From positions 62,001 to 126,000 of the forward strand of contig JBKJRC010000005.1 of assembly GCA_046594915.1 (NCBI GenBank): a stretch of 64,000 nt of DNA, given 5' to 3'. Below, piece by piece: positions 1 through 8,639 of the stretch (position 1 is the stretch's first letter; every line of letters starts with the position of its first letter). The stretch is from Methylotenera_A sp046594915. Lineage in GTDB: Bacteria; Pseudomonadota; Gammaproteobacteria; Burkholderiales; Methylophilaceae. A model generated the notes under the pieces. The model saw nothing but the letters and a program-made list of their open reading frames with translations. It was not told where the DNA came from and ran no database searches. The position numbers were made by a program, and so were the translations under genes.

Positions 1-733
1 TCAGCTGATTGTCTGCCAATTTAAGCAACATATCACCGCGCATCAAACCCGCTTTTGCAGCGGGCGAATCTTTAATCACCGCGATGACCTTTAAACCTTC
101 GTATTCCGTGGCTTTTTCAGCGTCTTCCGATTCTTTCATGGCCAATTTGATCACATGCACGCCCAGCAAAGGCGCAGGCAATTTTACCCAATAACTAGCA
201 TAATATTTATAGTTGGTCGGCTCTGCTACTAAATCTTTTTCTGCCAATTCCTTGCCTAATTTAGCCGCTTCTTTAATCAACTGTATTTTTCCAGCCGCTG
301 TTTTGGTAGAACCATATTTGCTATACACCAAAACCGTGTCGGCTTTTAACGTTTTTGCGTATTGCAACGCCTGTTCTGCTGGTACATCACCTGCTGTAAA
401 ACCAGAAGAACCCATCATGTCGTAACCATTTTCCAGCATGCTGATGTCATCTTCTTCTTTGTGGTTACTCACGTACATTTTGGTATCTGGCGCGGCTTGC
501 ATCGATTTTAAATCGCCATTATTTTGCGCTTGATAGCTTTTTTCGTATAGATTTTCGGCCGCCATTAACTGCGTTGCGGCAAATAAAGTCCCTAAAGTTA
601 ACAACAAAAACAGCATCACTTTTGGTTTAAACGTTTTATTTTCTGCTGTCATTGCAGTTATACCATTTGAACGAGCCAACACTTTTGCATCTGTTACTGT
701 TTTTATCATTGAATGACGGGTGAAACGCACCAT
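1..733 (-). CDS. PDZ-domain envelope protein (3' end beyond window)
   Basis: The reading frame is open from an ATG at 733 to the window edge, so the C terminus is missing. The start has a good ribosome site (AAGGA, 7-nt spacing). About 40 residues precede a hydrophobic segment (KVMLFLLLTLGTLFAATQ), which looks like a signal anchor, so the rest is probably periplasmic. The last visible part (LKVIAVIKDSPAAKAGLMRGD) is the typical start of a PDZ domain. The middle part matches no family I know. It is divergent from mog. The PDZ call is fairly sure; the overall function is unknown. Confidence 0.7.
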   Translation of the reverse strand, partial: MVRFTRHSMIKTVTDAKVLARSNGITAMTAENKTFKPKVMLFLLLTLGTLFAATQLMAAENLYEKSYQAQNNGDLKSMQAAPDTKMYVSNHKEEDDISMLENGYDMMGSSGFTAGDVPAEQALQYAKTLKADTVLVYSKYGSTKTAAGKIQLIKEAAKLGKELAEKDLVAEPTNYKYYASYWVKLPAPLLGVHVIKLAMKESEDAEKATEYEGLKVIAVIKDSPAAKAGLMRGDMLLKLADNQL

Positions 734-825
734 GGAAGAATCCTTTATGATTGAAAATGCTATTATTAGCGTTTAACGCACTTAAATTTATACGCAAATT
801 TATACGCAATCGTAAAGACAGTCAA

Positions 826-1413
826 ATGACAAAAGAATTCATTAAAATTGGTTTGGTTTCCATTAGCGACCGCGCATCAAGCGGCGTATACGAAGACAAA
901 GGGATTCCTAGCTTAACGGAATGGCTGAATAAAGTAATCGTGACGCCAATTGAATATCAGACACGATTAATCGCCGATGAACAAGACGAAATAGAACAAA
1001 CACTGATTGATTTAGTGGATTATCAACGCTGCCAGTTGATACTCACCACAGGTGGCACAGGGCCAGCATTGCGTGACGTGACGCCAGAGGCTACTTTAAA
1101 TGTTGCCGATAAAATCATGCCAGGATTTGGTGAACAAATGCGCCAGATTAGCCTGCATTTTGTGCCGACTGCCATTCTTTCAAGGCAAGTAGCGGTTATC
1201 CGCAAGCAATCCCTGATTATCAACTTACCAGGCCAACCCAAAGCCATCGCGCAAACTTTGGAAGGCTTAAAAGATGCATCTGGCCAACAGCTTGTGCAGG
1301 GTATATTCGCTGCCGTGCCTTATTGTTTGGATCTTATCGGCGCGCCCTACATTGAAACAAATGCGGCAATTGTTAACGCATTTAGGCCTAAATCAGCCGT
1401 TAAGTCTGCGTGA
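826..1413 (+). CDS. mog: Molybdopterin adenylyltransferase
   Basis: Adenylates molybdopterin before molybdate insertion in molybdenum cofactor synthesis (cytoplasm). The 195-residue length equals that of E. coli Mog. The MoCF-type binding motif TTGGTGPALRDVTPEA is at residues 74-89, and GLVSISDRAS near the N terminus is family-typical. An in-frame ATG at 751 would add 25 non-conserved residues; I chose 826 because homology begins there. It heads a tightly packed run (mog, VanZ-like, thiL, pgpA, pncC) with overlapping or nearly overlapping ends, so it is probably one transcript. MoaB is the closest alternative, but the N and C termini fit Mog. Confidence 0.9.
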   Translation: MTKEFIKIGLVSISDRASSGVYEDKGIPSLTEWLNKVIVTPIEYQTRLIADEQDEIEQTLIDLVDYQRCQLILTTGGTGPALRDVTPEATLNVADKIMPGFGEQMRQISLHFVPTAILSRQVAVIRKQSLIINLPGQPKAIAQTLEGLKDASGQQLVQGIFAAVPYCLDLIGAPYIETNAAIVNAFRPKSAVKSA

Positions 1414-1415
1414 AT

Positions 1416-1796
1416 ATGCGTTACTTAACACTTAAATTGCAAGCAATAATGCCTGTTTTATTTTGGCTTTGCATGATAATGACCACGCTTCTGATGCTAA
1501 TAGAACTGACGCCTAAAGCAGGCGGATGGCCGTATTGGGATAAGGTGCAACATGCCACTTTGTTTACCACACTTGCCTCAATGGGCTTTTTTTCATTCAA
1601 ACACAAACTCGTTTGGGTTTGCGGCGGATTAACGATTTATGGTGCCTTAATCGAATACTTGCAAGGTGCATTAACCATTACGCGTCTAGCCAGCATCGGC
1701 GATTGGTGGGCTGATATTTTAGGCATCGTTATTGCCGTTTTTTTATGGTTAAGTATTAAAAAGTGTCTGCCCAAATATGCGTCCGTTTACACATGA
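1416..1796 (+). CDS. VanZ-like family membrane protein
   Basis: A small membrane protein of about 126 residues with three to four hydrophobic segments. VanZ-family signatures are visible: WDKVQHATLF, a YGALIEYLQ segment, and the closing SIGDWWADILGI. The family's biochemical role is unclear; VanZ itself gives low-level teicoplanin resistance. A GTG at 1410 overlaps the mog stop (GTGA) and the in-frame ATG at 1416 follows at once; neither has a clear ribosome site, so the start is uncertain by two codons. Its stop overlaps the thiL start (ATGA), which indicates coupled translation. Confidence 0.85.
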   Translation: MRYLTLKLQAIMPVLFWLCMIMTTLLMLIELTPKAGGWPYWDKVQHATLFTTLASMGFFSFKHKLVWVCGGLTIYGALIEYLQGALTITRLASIGDWWADILGIVIAVFLWLSIKKCLPKYASVYT

Positions 1797-2788
1797 CAGC
1801 CGAATTTAATCTAATTAAACAATACTTCACCCGCCCAACCACACAAACTGAATTAGGTATTGGTGACGATGCGGCAATAATTTCTGTTGCAAATGGCATG
1901 CAACTGGCCGTTTCTGCCGATATGCTGGTGGCAGGTACACACTTTTTTGCCAACTGCGATGCTTATCAATTAGGCTGGAAATCGCTGGCAGTGAACATAT
2001 CGGACATGGCCGCAATGGGCGCGCAGCCAAAATGGGCGACGCTAGCCATTGCGCTTCCCTATCTTGATACCAATATTGATGCGGCTTGGTTAATGCAATT
2101 TAGCAACGGTTTTTTTGCCTGTGCAAATCAATTTAATATTGATTTAATTGGCGGCGACACCACGCGCGGGCCGCTTAATATCTGCGTACAAATTATGGGT
2201 GAGGTGCCTGTAAATGCAGCAATTAAGCGTAGTGGCGCACAATTAAATGATGATATATGGGTGAGTGGCCAGCTTGGCAGTGCGGCATTGGGACTTGCCC
2301 ATCTGCAGAATATTATTCCGCCCACAATCAATAATGCAATAAATCCTACATTATCAACTAACGATTTAACGATTTGCTTGCAAGCACTGCATTCACCTGT
2401 GCCGCGTTTAGATTTAGGCTTAGCTTTGCGTGGCGTTGCCACTAGCTGTATCGATATTTCGGATGGTTTATTGGCGGATTTAGGCCATATAATAAATGCA
2501 TCAGGTTGCGGCGCAAAGCTAGATTTAGCAGAAATACCCTGCATGGATTATCTAAAAAACCAGCTAGAAAACCCTGCAATACAATCGATGATATTAGCAG
2601 GAGGCGATGACTATGCGCTATGTTTTACTGCACCTGCACATCAACGTACGATAGTGTACGCCATTAGCAAGCAATTAGATTTACCCTTAAGTCTAATTGG
2701 TGAAATTCAAAGCAAACCAAGCTTAGAAGTACACTATAAAAATCAAAAAGTAACATTATCTAAAAAAGGCTTTGACCATTTTGGCTAA
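1793..2788 (+). CDS. thiL: Thiamine-monophosphate kinase
   Basis: ATP-dependent phosphorylation of thiamine phosphate to thiamine diphosphate, the last step of the pathway. At 331 residues it has normal family length. Motifs: GIGDDAA at 22-28, SADMLV, DLIGGDTTRGP near residue 120 (Mg-nucleotide site), CIDISDGLLADLGHI near 220, and GGDDYALCF near 270. An upstream in-frame ATG at 1763 lies inside the VanZ gene and adds 10 non-family residues; the ATG at 1793 gives the usual N terminus and overlaps the previous stop. thiL followed by pgpA is a common proteobacterial arrangement. Confidence 0.95.
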   Translation: MTAEFNLIKQYFTRPTTQTELGIGDDAAIISVANGMQLAVSADMLVAGTHFFANCDAYQLGWKSLAVNISDMAAMGAQPKWATLAIALPYLDTNIDAAWLMQFSNGFFACANQFNIDLIGGDTTRGPLNICVQIMGEVPVNAAIKRSGAQLNDDIWVSGQLGSAALGLAHLQNIIPPTINNAINPTLSTNDLTICLQALHSPVPRLDLGLALRGVATSCIDISDGLLADLGHIINASGCGAKLDLAEIPCMDYLKNQLENPAIQSMILAGGDDYALCFTAPAHQRTIVYAISKQLDLPLSLIGEIQSKPSLEVHYKNQKVTLSKKGFDHFG

Positions 2789-3275
2789 TGCAAATCAAGC
2801 CAATTTCAGATTATTAATTGCACATCCAGCGCATTTTGTTGCACTAGGTTTTGGTAGCGGTTTGGCACCAAAAGCGCCTGGCACCTTCGGTACGCTTGCT
2901 GGCTTACCGCTATTTTGGATGATTGCAGATTTTGCGTTTGCAATACAGTTAACCATTATTTTCCTGCTATTTTCATTGGGTGTTTATTGCTGCAATCAAA
3001 CAGGTAAAGCGCTTGGCGTGGTCGATCACGGCAGTATTGTGTGGGATGAGATTGTCGCGATAATGTTGGTGCTGGCTTTCACGCCACTTCAATGGCAATG
3101 GTGGCTAATCGCTTTTGTATTATTTCGGCTGTTCGATATCTGGAAGCCGTTTCCTATTCGCCAATTTGATGCAAAACTTAAAAATGGTTTCGGCGTGATG
3201 TTCGATGATTTATTAGCGGCCATTTATGCCATTATTTGCTTACAATTATTGCTATGGACCAACTTTATACATTAG
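2772..3275 (+). CDS. pgpA: Phosphatidylglycerophosphatase A
   Basis: Inner-membrane phosphatase that converts phosphatidylglycerophosphate to phosphatidylglycerol. Family motifs: GFGSGLAPKAPGTFGTLAGL near residue 27, WDEIVA near 90, and FRLFDIWKPFPI with GFGVMFDDLLAAIYA towards the end, with several membrane segments. There is no in-frame ATG before the conserved part. The start must be TTG at 2772 (overlapping thiL by 17 nt) or TTG at 2781. The 3' end overlaps pncC. Confidence 0.93.
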   Translation: MTILANANQANFRLLIAHPAHFVALGFGSGLAPKAPGTFGTLAGLPLFWMIADFAFAIQLTIIFLLFSLGVYCCNQTGKALGVVDHGSIVWDEIVAIMLVLAFTPLQWQWWLIAFVLFRLFDIWKPFPIRQFDAKLKNGFGVMFDDLLAAIYAIICLQLLLWTNFIH

Positions 3276-3763
3276 CTGCAGAACTTGGTGTCGCACTTAA
3301 AGCGCGCGGCCTTGTGCTGGCGCTGGCAGAATCTTGCACTGGCGGCATGACCGCACAAGCCATTACCAGTGTGGCTGGCAGCTCGGTTTGGTTTGATCGC
3401 GCATATATTACTTACAGCAATCAAGCCAAAATGGATATGTTGGGCGTTAAAAATGAAACACTGCAATTATTTGGCGCGGTGAGTGAAGAAACCGCAACAG
3501 AAATGGCGCAAGGTGCACTTAAATTTAGCCTCGCACACATCAGTGCCAGCATTACAGGTATTGCCGGGCCAGATGGTGGCAGCGGCGAAAAACCAGTCGG
3601 CACGGTTTGTTTTGGTTTTGCGCTAAAAAATACCGAGGAAAATAGCGTTAAGTCTGTTGTTAAGTGCAATACAAAACATTTTGCTGGCAATCGCGAAGCA
3701 ATACGCCAGCAAGCATCTAACTATGCAATAACTCAACTTATTGAGTTATTGCAGTCGTCTTAA
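3254..3763 (+). CDS. pncC: Nicotinamide-nucleotide amidohydrolase (CinA C-terminal domain)
   Basis: Stand-alone CinA C-terminal domain of 169 residues. The family deamidates NMN to nicotinate mononucleotide in NAD recycling. Motifs: LALAESCTGGM with the catalytic serine, SVWFDRAYITYSNQAK, GAVSEETA, and ITGIAGPDGGS-EKPVGTV. The ATG at 3254 is chosen over 3236 because MDQL is the usual beginning. It overlaps pgpA by 22 nt and is last in the mog-pncC run. The gene on the other strand ends at the adjacent base, so the two are convergent with no spacer. Confidence 0.93.
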   Translation: MDQLYTLAAELGVALKARGLVLALAESCTGGMTAQAITSVAGSSVWFDRAYITYSNQAKMDMLGVKNETLQLFGAVSEETATEMAQGALKFSLAHISASITGIAGPDGGSGEKPVGTVCFGFALKNTEENSVKSVVKCNTKHFAGNREAIRQQASNYAITQLIELLQSS

Positions 3764-4093
3764 TTAGTGGTGACCACCATGATGTCTATAACCACGATGA
3801 CCATTATTGCCTCTGCGATTATCCCAGCGATTATCATGATAGCGTGATTGATTTCCGTAGTGCTGGTATCCATAAGAAAAAGCGGGCGCATAATGATACA
3901 CACGCGGTGCCTGGCGATAATAAACAACTGGCTCATAATACACAACAGGCGGTGCGGCATAGTATCGATTAGGCTCATAATAACCTTGACCGCCAATATT
4001 GATACCGATATTAAAAGAATCGCGCGCTACCGCACTAGAAATCGACGCCACGCCAATGGCTAAAACAATAATTGCTGAACGTAATATTTTCAT
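3764..4093 (-). CDS. Small secreted Tyr/His/Gly-rich protein
   Basis: About 109 residues: a clear signal peptide (MKILRSAIIVLAIGVASISS, cleavage after AVA) and a mature part rich in Tyr, His, Asn, Arg and Gly, ending in GHRGYRHHGGHH. PVVYYEPVVYY and VYHYAP blocks resemble small secreted proteins common near stress genes in proteobacteria. No catalytic motif; metal binding by the His tail is only a guess. Upstream ATGs exist at 4105 and 4096, but the GGAG ribosome site lies inside the first, so 4093 (6-nt spacing) or 4096 is the start. Confidence 0.7.
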   Translation of the reverse strand: MKILRSAIIVLAIGVASISSAVARDSFNIGINIGGQGYYEPNRYYAAPPVVYYEPVVYYRQAPRVYHYAPAFSYGYQHYGNQSRYHDNRWDNRRGNNGHRGYRHHGGHH

Positions 4094-4285
4094 CATAAAC
4101 TCCATTTAAAAACACGTATTACTTGCTTAAAAACGCATTAAGTTTCATCTGGTTGACTTTCAAGTTTTTCAACAATTTTCATGATGTAAATATTCAATCA
4201 AGCTATGCGCTAAGCTTACGTTAACACGCGAAATATGAAATAATGCTAAGCAAATTTAAGTAATAAAAATCAAAGGTAAAACCAC

Positions 4286-5314
4286 ATGGATGACAACAAA
4301 AGCAAAGCACTTGCCGCCGCACTTGCGCAAATTGAAAAACAGTTTGGCAAAGGTTCTATTATGCGTATGGGCGATGCGGATATTGGCGAAGATATTCAAT
4401 CTGTTTCCACAGGCTCACTCGGCTTAGATATCGCACTAGGCATTGGCGGCTTGCCGCGTGGTCGCGTCATTGAAATTTACGGGCCTGAATCTTCTGGCAA
4501 AACAACATTAACATTATCGGTGATTGCAGAAATGCAAAAAGTGGGCGGCGTGGCCGCTTTTATTGATGCCGAACACGCACTTGACCCACAATATGCCGCT
4601 AAATTAGGTGTTAACGTGCCTGATTTATTAATCAGCCAACCAGATACTGGCGAACAAGCGCTGGAAATTGTTGATATGTTAGTGCGCAGTGGTTCAGTCG
4701 ATATTGTGGTGATTGACTCAGTTGCGGCTTTAACGCCACGCGCTGAAATCGAAGGTGAAATGGGTGACTCGCACATGGGCTTACAAGCGCGATTGATGTC
4801 ACAAGCGTTGCGTAAGCTAACGGGCAATATTAAACGCACCAACACCATGGTGATTTTTATTAACCAAATCCGCATGAAAATCGGCGTGATGTTTGGCAGC
4901 CCAGAAACGACTACTGGCGGCAACGCGCTAAAATTCTATGCCTCTGTACGCTTGGATATTCGCCGCACTGGCGCCATTAAAAAAGGTGACGAAGTGACTG
5001 GCAGTGAAACGCGCGTAAAAGTCATTAAAAACAAAGTGGCGCCGCCGTTTAGACAAGCTGAATTTGACATTATGTATGGGCAAGGCATATCGCGCCTGGG
5101 CGAGATTGTTGAGTTAGGTTCTAACTTGAAATTTATCGAAAAAGCCGGCGCTTGGTACGCTTACAATGGCGAGAAAATTGGCCAAGGTAAAGAAAATGCC
5201 AAAGAATACCTGCGTGAGCATCCAGAAATGGCCGCTGAAATTGAGGCAAAAATTCGCGCAAATGCTAAACAATTAGCCGATATTATGCCTGCGGTAAGGA
5301 CAGAAGAAGATTAA
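4286..5314 (+). CDS. recA: Recombinase A
   Basis: DNA strand-exchange ATPase and SOS co-protease. 342 residues, normal length. Walker A GPESSGKT at 66-73, Walker B VVIDSVAAL near 142, the L2 region GVMFGSPETTTGGNALKFY near 195-215, and an acidic C terminus (TEED). It has its own upstream region (4106-4285), in which I see neither CTGT-N8-ACAG nor a GAACG..CGTTC LexA box. recX follows 42-87 nt downstream depending on its start. Confidence 0.98.
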   Translation: MDDNKSKALAAALAQIEKQFGKGSIMRMGDADIGEDIQSVSTGSLGLDIALGIGGLPRGRVIEIYGPESSGKTTLTLSVIAEMQKVGGVAAFIDAEHALDPQYAAKLGVNVPDLLISQPDTGEQALEIVDMLVRSGSVDIVVIDSVAALTPRAEIEGEMGDSHMGLQARLMSQALRKLTGNIKRTNTMVIFINQIRMKIGVMFGSPETTTGGNALKFYASVRLDIRRTGAIKKGDEVTGSETRVKVIKNKVAPPFRQAEFDIMYGQGISRLGEIVELGSNLKFIEKAGAWYAYNGEKIGQGKENAKEYLREHPEMAAEIEAKIRANAKQLADIMPAVRTEED

Positions 5315-5356
5315 ATTAAGGCGCTGGAAAAATCCGATTAATTCAGAGATTAAGCC

Positions 5357-5818
5357 ATTAAATTTCAACCTAAAAGCTTACGGCAACGTGCGCTTGAGTA
5401 TTTGGGCAAGCGCGAATATTCGTATGTTGAGTTAGGTCTAAAGCTTAAAACTTATCTCGATGAAGGTGAAGATTTTGAACTAATTACGACGATTTTAGAT
5501 GATTTTAAAACGCGCGGTTGGTTAAGTGATGCGCGTTTTACCGAACAAATAGTGCATGCAAGACAAGCTAAATTCGGCGTGAGTAAAATTGCACATGAGT
5601 TGCGCCAAAAAGGCGTTTCACAAGAATTAGTTGAAACGGCAATTGAGCAAGTTAAAGTTAATGAGCTAGCTAACGCCAAAGAAATTTGGCAAAAAAAGTT
5701 TAAAGCAGCACCAAGCAACAGAGACGAATGGGCAAAACATGCACGTTTTTTACAAAGCCGTGGTTTTGGGTTTGATATAATTAAAAAGGTATTAAGCTCA
5801 GAGCAATTAGATGAATGA
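5357..5818 (+). CDS. recX: Regulatory protein RecX, probable ATT start
   Basis: RecX inhibits RecA filaments. The conserved N terminus (SLRQRALEYLGKREYS), central SDARF and C-terminal GFGFDIIKKVL are all present. The only ATG/GTG/TTG upstream of the core is TTG at 5402, which would remove the conserved SLRQRALEYL block and has no ribosome site. In frame, the open region runs back to ATT at 5357, two codons after a TAA. Starting at ATT gives the usual RecX start (KFQPKSLRQRAL) and 153 residues, normal length. The protein call is sure; the start codon is an inference. Confidence 0.9.
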   Translation: MKFQPKSLRQRALEYLGKREYSYVELGLKLKTYLDEGEDFELITTILDDFKTRGWLSDARFTEQIVHARQAKFGVSKIAHELRQKGVSQELVETAIEQVKVNELANAKEIWQKKFKAAPSNRDEWAKHARFLQSRGFGFDIIKKVLSSEQLDE

Positions 5819-5896
5819 ATTACTGATTTTGCTCAACTCTGATCTCGCATAGCTGAGGGTTAAAAATCAGCAAAAAAGTACTGAATTTACAACTAG

Positions 5897-8548
5897 ATGA
5901 CGATTAAACCTAACCAAATATCCTTAAGTAAAAACCCTAGTAGCAACGAAATTCGCCAAGCGTTTTTAGATTTTTTTGCCTCCAAAGGCCATCAAATCGT
6001 CGCTTCTAGCTCGTTGGTGCCGCACGGCGACCCTACTCTGCTATTTACCAACGCGGGCATGAACCAGTTTAAAGATGTATTTTTGGGTTTTGATAAACGC
6101 CCTTACAGCCGCGCAACCAGCAGCCAAAAATGTGTGCGCGCGGGCGGCAAACATAATGACCTTGAAAACGTCGGTTACACAGCACGCCATCATACATTTT
6201 TTGAAATGCTCGGCAATTTTAGTTTTGGCGATTATTTCAAAGTGGAAGCGATTAGCTACGCATGGGAATTATTAACCGTCGTTTTTAAACTGCCCAAAGA
6301 CAAGCTCACGGTCACTGTTTACGCGGATGACGATGAAGCCTATGACATCTGGCACAACACGATTGGCGTGCCAAAAGAGCGCATTATCCGCATTGGCGAC
6401 AACAAAGGCGCACGTTACGCATCAGACAATTTTTGGATGATGGGCGACACTGGCCCTTGCGGCCCTTGTACTGAAATATTCTACGATCACGGCGAACAGC
6501 ATTTTGGCGGGCCGCCAGGCAGCGCGGATGAAGATGGCGATCGCTTTATTGAAATCTGGAATAACGTGTTTATGCAATTTAACCGCGATGAAGCGGGTGT
6601 GATGCATAAATTACCCAAGCCGAGTGTGGATACTGGCATGGGTTTAGAGCGTATTGCTGCCGTTTTGCAACACGTACATGCTAATTACGAAATTGACCTT
6701 TTTACCACGTTAATAAATGCCGCCGCGCGCGAAACCAAAACAACCGACTTAAATAACCCAAGTTTAAAAGTGCTAGCTGACCATATTCGTGCCTGCTCTT
6801 TCTTAATCGCCGATGGCGTGATTCCAGGCAACGAAGGTCGTGGTTATGTGCTACGCCGCATTATTCGCCGCGCAATACGTCATGGTTACAAGCTAGGTGC
6901 TAGACAGCCATTTTTTCACTTAATAGTTAATACTCTAGTTATGGAAATGGGCGATGCATATCCTGAGTTAAAAACAAAACAGCTGTATATTACTGATATA
7001 TTAAAGAACGAAGAGTCTAGATTTTTTGAGACGATTGAAAATGGTATGGCGATTTTAGAAACAGAATTGGCCGCCACTAAAGATATTTTCAATGGCGAAA
7101 CTGCGTTTAAATTGCACGATACCTACGGCTTCCCATTAGATTTAACAGCTGATATTTGCCGCGAACGTAACATAACAGTAGATACAACTGCTTTTAATTC
7201 CGCAATGGCGCGGCAAAAAGAACAAGCGCGTTCTGCTGGAAAATTCAAAATGGCGGCTAATCTTGAGTATTCGGGCAATATCACCGATTTTAAAGGTTAT
7301 GAAACGCTTGAAACAAACGCCACGGTTCTAGCGCTTTATAAAGACAGTATTGCAGTTGAGTCTTTAAATGAAGGTGAGCAAGGTGTTATCGTGCTGGATT
7401 CCACTCCTTTTTATGCCGAATCTGGTGGGCAAGTTGGTGATATCGGTATATTAAAAAGTGAAAATGGTATTTTTGCTGTAGAAGATACGCAGAAAATTCA
7501 GGCTGCTGTTTTTGGACATCACGGAACCGTTAAAACGGGCAGCCTGAAGGTAGGTGACAGCTTAAAAGCGACTGTAGATATGCTTAACCGCACCAACAGC
7601 ATGCGCAACCATTCTGCCACCCATTTAATGCACAAAGCGTTGCGTGAGGTGTTGGGCGATCATGTGCAACAAAAAGGTAGCTTGGTGGATGCGGACAAAA
7701 CCCGTTTTGATTTTGTGCATAATGCGCCGATGACGGATGCTGAAATTGCCCAAGTGGAAGCCATTGTGAATGCTGAGATCTTAGCCAATGCCGCCACCCA
7801 ATCACGGTTGATGGACATTGAAGCCGCTAAGCAATCAGGCGCCATGATGTTGTTTGGTGAAAAATACGGCGATGTTGTACGTGTGTTAGATATTGGTAGC
7901 AGCACCGAACTTTGCGGCGGAACCCATGTAAGTCGCACTGGAGATATTGGGTTATTCAAAATTTATGCTGAAATTGGCGTTGCTGCTGGTGTGCGCCGTG
8001 TAGAAGCCACTACTGGTAATGGCGCATTAAAATTAATTAATGCCCAGCAAGCATTAATCACACAATTAGCCAGCGATTTTAAAGCGCCTGCCACTGAAAT
8101 TGCAAACAAAGTAACGCAGTTATCTGAGCATGCAAAATCACTGGAAAAAGAATTGACGCGTTTAAAATCCAAGCTAGCTTCTTCGCAAGGTGATGATTTA
8201 GTGTCGCAAGCCATTGATATTGCAGGAATAAAAGTGTTGGCTGCAATATTGGAAGGCGCAGATGCAAACGCATTGCGCGAAACAATGGATAAACTGAAAG
8301 ATAAACTAAAATCTGCCACGATTGTATTAGCCAGTGCAAATGACGGCAAAGTAAGTTTAGCAGCAGGTGTAACTGCTGATTTAGTTAGCAAAATTAAAGC
8401 CGGTGAATTGGTGAATTTTGTGGCGCAACAAGTGGGAGGCAAAGGTGGCGGCAAGCCCGATATGGCAATGGCTGGCGGCACAGATGCCAGCCAATTACCA
8501 AGCGCACTGGCAAGTGTAAAAGACTGGGTAAGCGGTAAATTGGTCTAA
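5897..8548 (+). CDS. alaS: Alanyl-tRNA synthetase
   Basis: Charges tRNA-Ala. 883 residues, full length. Class II catalytic core at the N terminus (RQAFLDFFASKGH; FTNAGMNQFKD; GDTGPCGPCTEI), then the tRNA-recognition region, the editing domain with NHSATHLMH near residue 570 and the zinc-binding CGGTHV near 673, and the C-terminal coiled coil and DHHA1-type tail (GGGKPDMAMAGG). It follows recX by 78 nt, the usual recA-recX-alaS order of this group. Confidence 0.98.
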   Translation: MTIKPNQISLSKNPSSNEIRQAFLDFFASKGHQIVASSSLVPHGDPTLLFTNAGMNQFKDVFLGFDKRPYSRATSSQKCVRAGGKHNDLENVGYTARHHTFFEMLGNFSFGDYFKVEAISYAWELLTVVFKLPKDKLTVTVYADDDEAYDIWHNTIGVPKERIIRIGDNKGARYASDNFWMMGDTGPCGPCTEIFYDHGEQHFGGPPGSADEDGDRFIEIWNNVFMQFNRDEAGVMHKLPKPSVDTGMGLERIAAVLQHVHANYEIDLFTTLINAAARETKTTDLNNPSLKVLADHIRACSFLIADGVIPGNEGRGYVLRRIIRRAIRHGYKLGARQPFFHLIVNTLVMEMGDAYPELKTKQLYITDILKNEESRFFETIENGMAILETELAATKDIFNGETAFKLHDTYGFPLDLTADICRERNITVDTTAFNSAMARQKEQARSAGKFKMAANLEYSGNITDFKGYETLETNATVLALYKDSIAVESLNEGEQGVIVLDSTPFYAESGGQVGDIGILKSENGIFAVEDTQKIQAAVFGHHGTVKTGSLKVGDSLKATVDMLNRTNSMRNHSATHLMHKALREVLGDHVQQKGSLVDADKTRFDFVHNAPMTDAEIAQVEAIVNAEILANAATQSRLMDIEAAKQSGAMMLFGEKYGDVVRVLDIGSSTELCGGTHVSRTGDIGLFKIYAEIGVAAGVRRVEATTGNGALKLINAQQALITQLASDFKAPATEIANKVTQLSEHAKSLEKELTRLKSKLASSQGDDLVSQAIDIAGIKVLAAILEGADANALRETMDKLKDKLKSATIVLASANDGKVSLAAGVTADLVSKIKAGELVNFVAQQVGGKGGGKPDMAMAGGTDASQLPSALASVKDWVSGKLV

Positions 8549-8639
8549 CTTTTCATTAATGTTAAGCGAGTAATTAGAGTTAACCAGTAAAATGTGCGTA
8601 AAATTTAATCCTTAAAAGTAGTTAACTAAAGAGCTAAAA

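Noticed and set aside
751..825. N-terminal extension of mog
   Set aside because: The 25 residues are not conserved in the family, and 826 gives the standard N terminus.
7963..8481. 172-codon antisense frame inside alaS
   Set aside because: It is the shadow of a highly conserved coding frame; low-complexity Ser/Ala-rich translation without family features.
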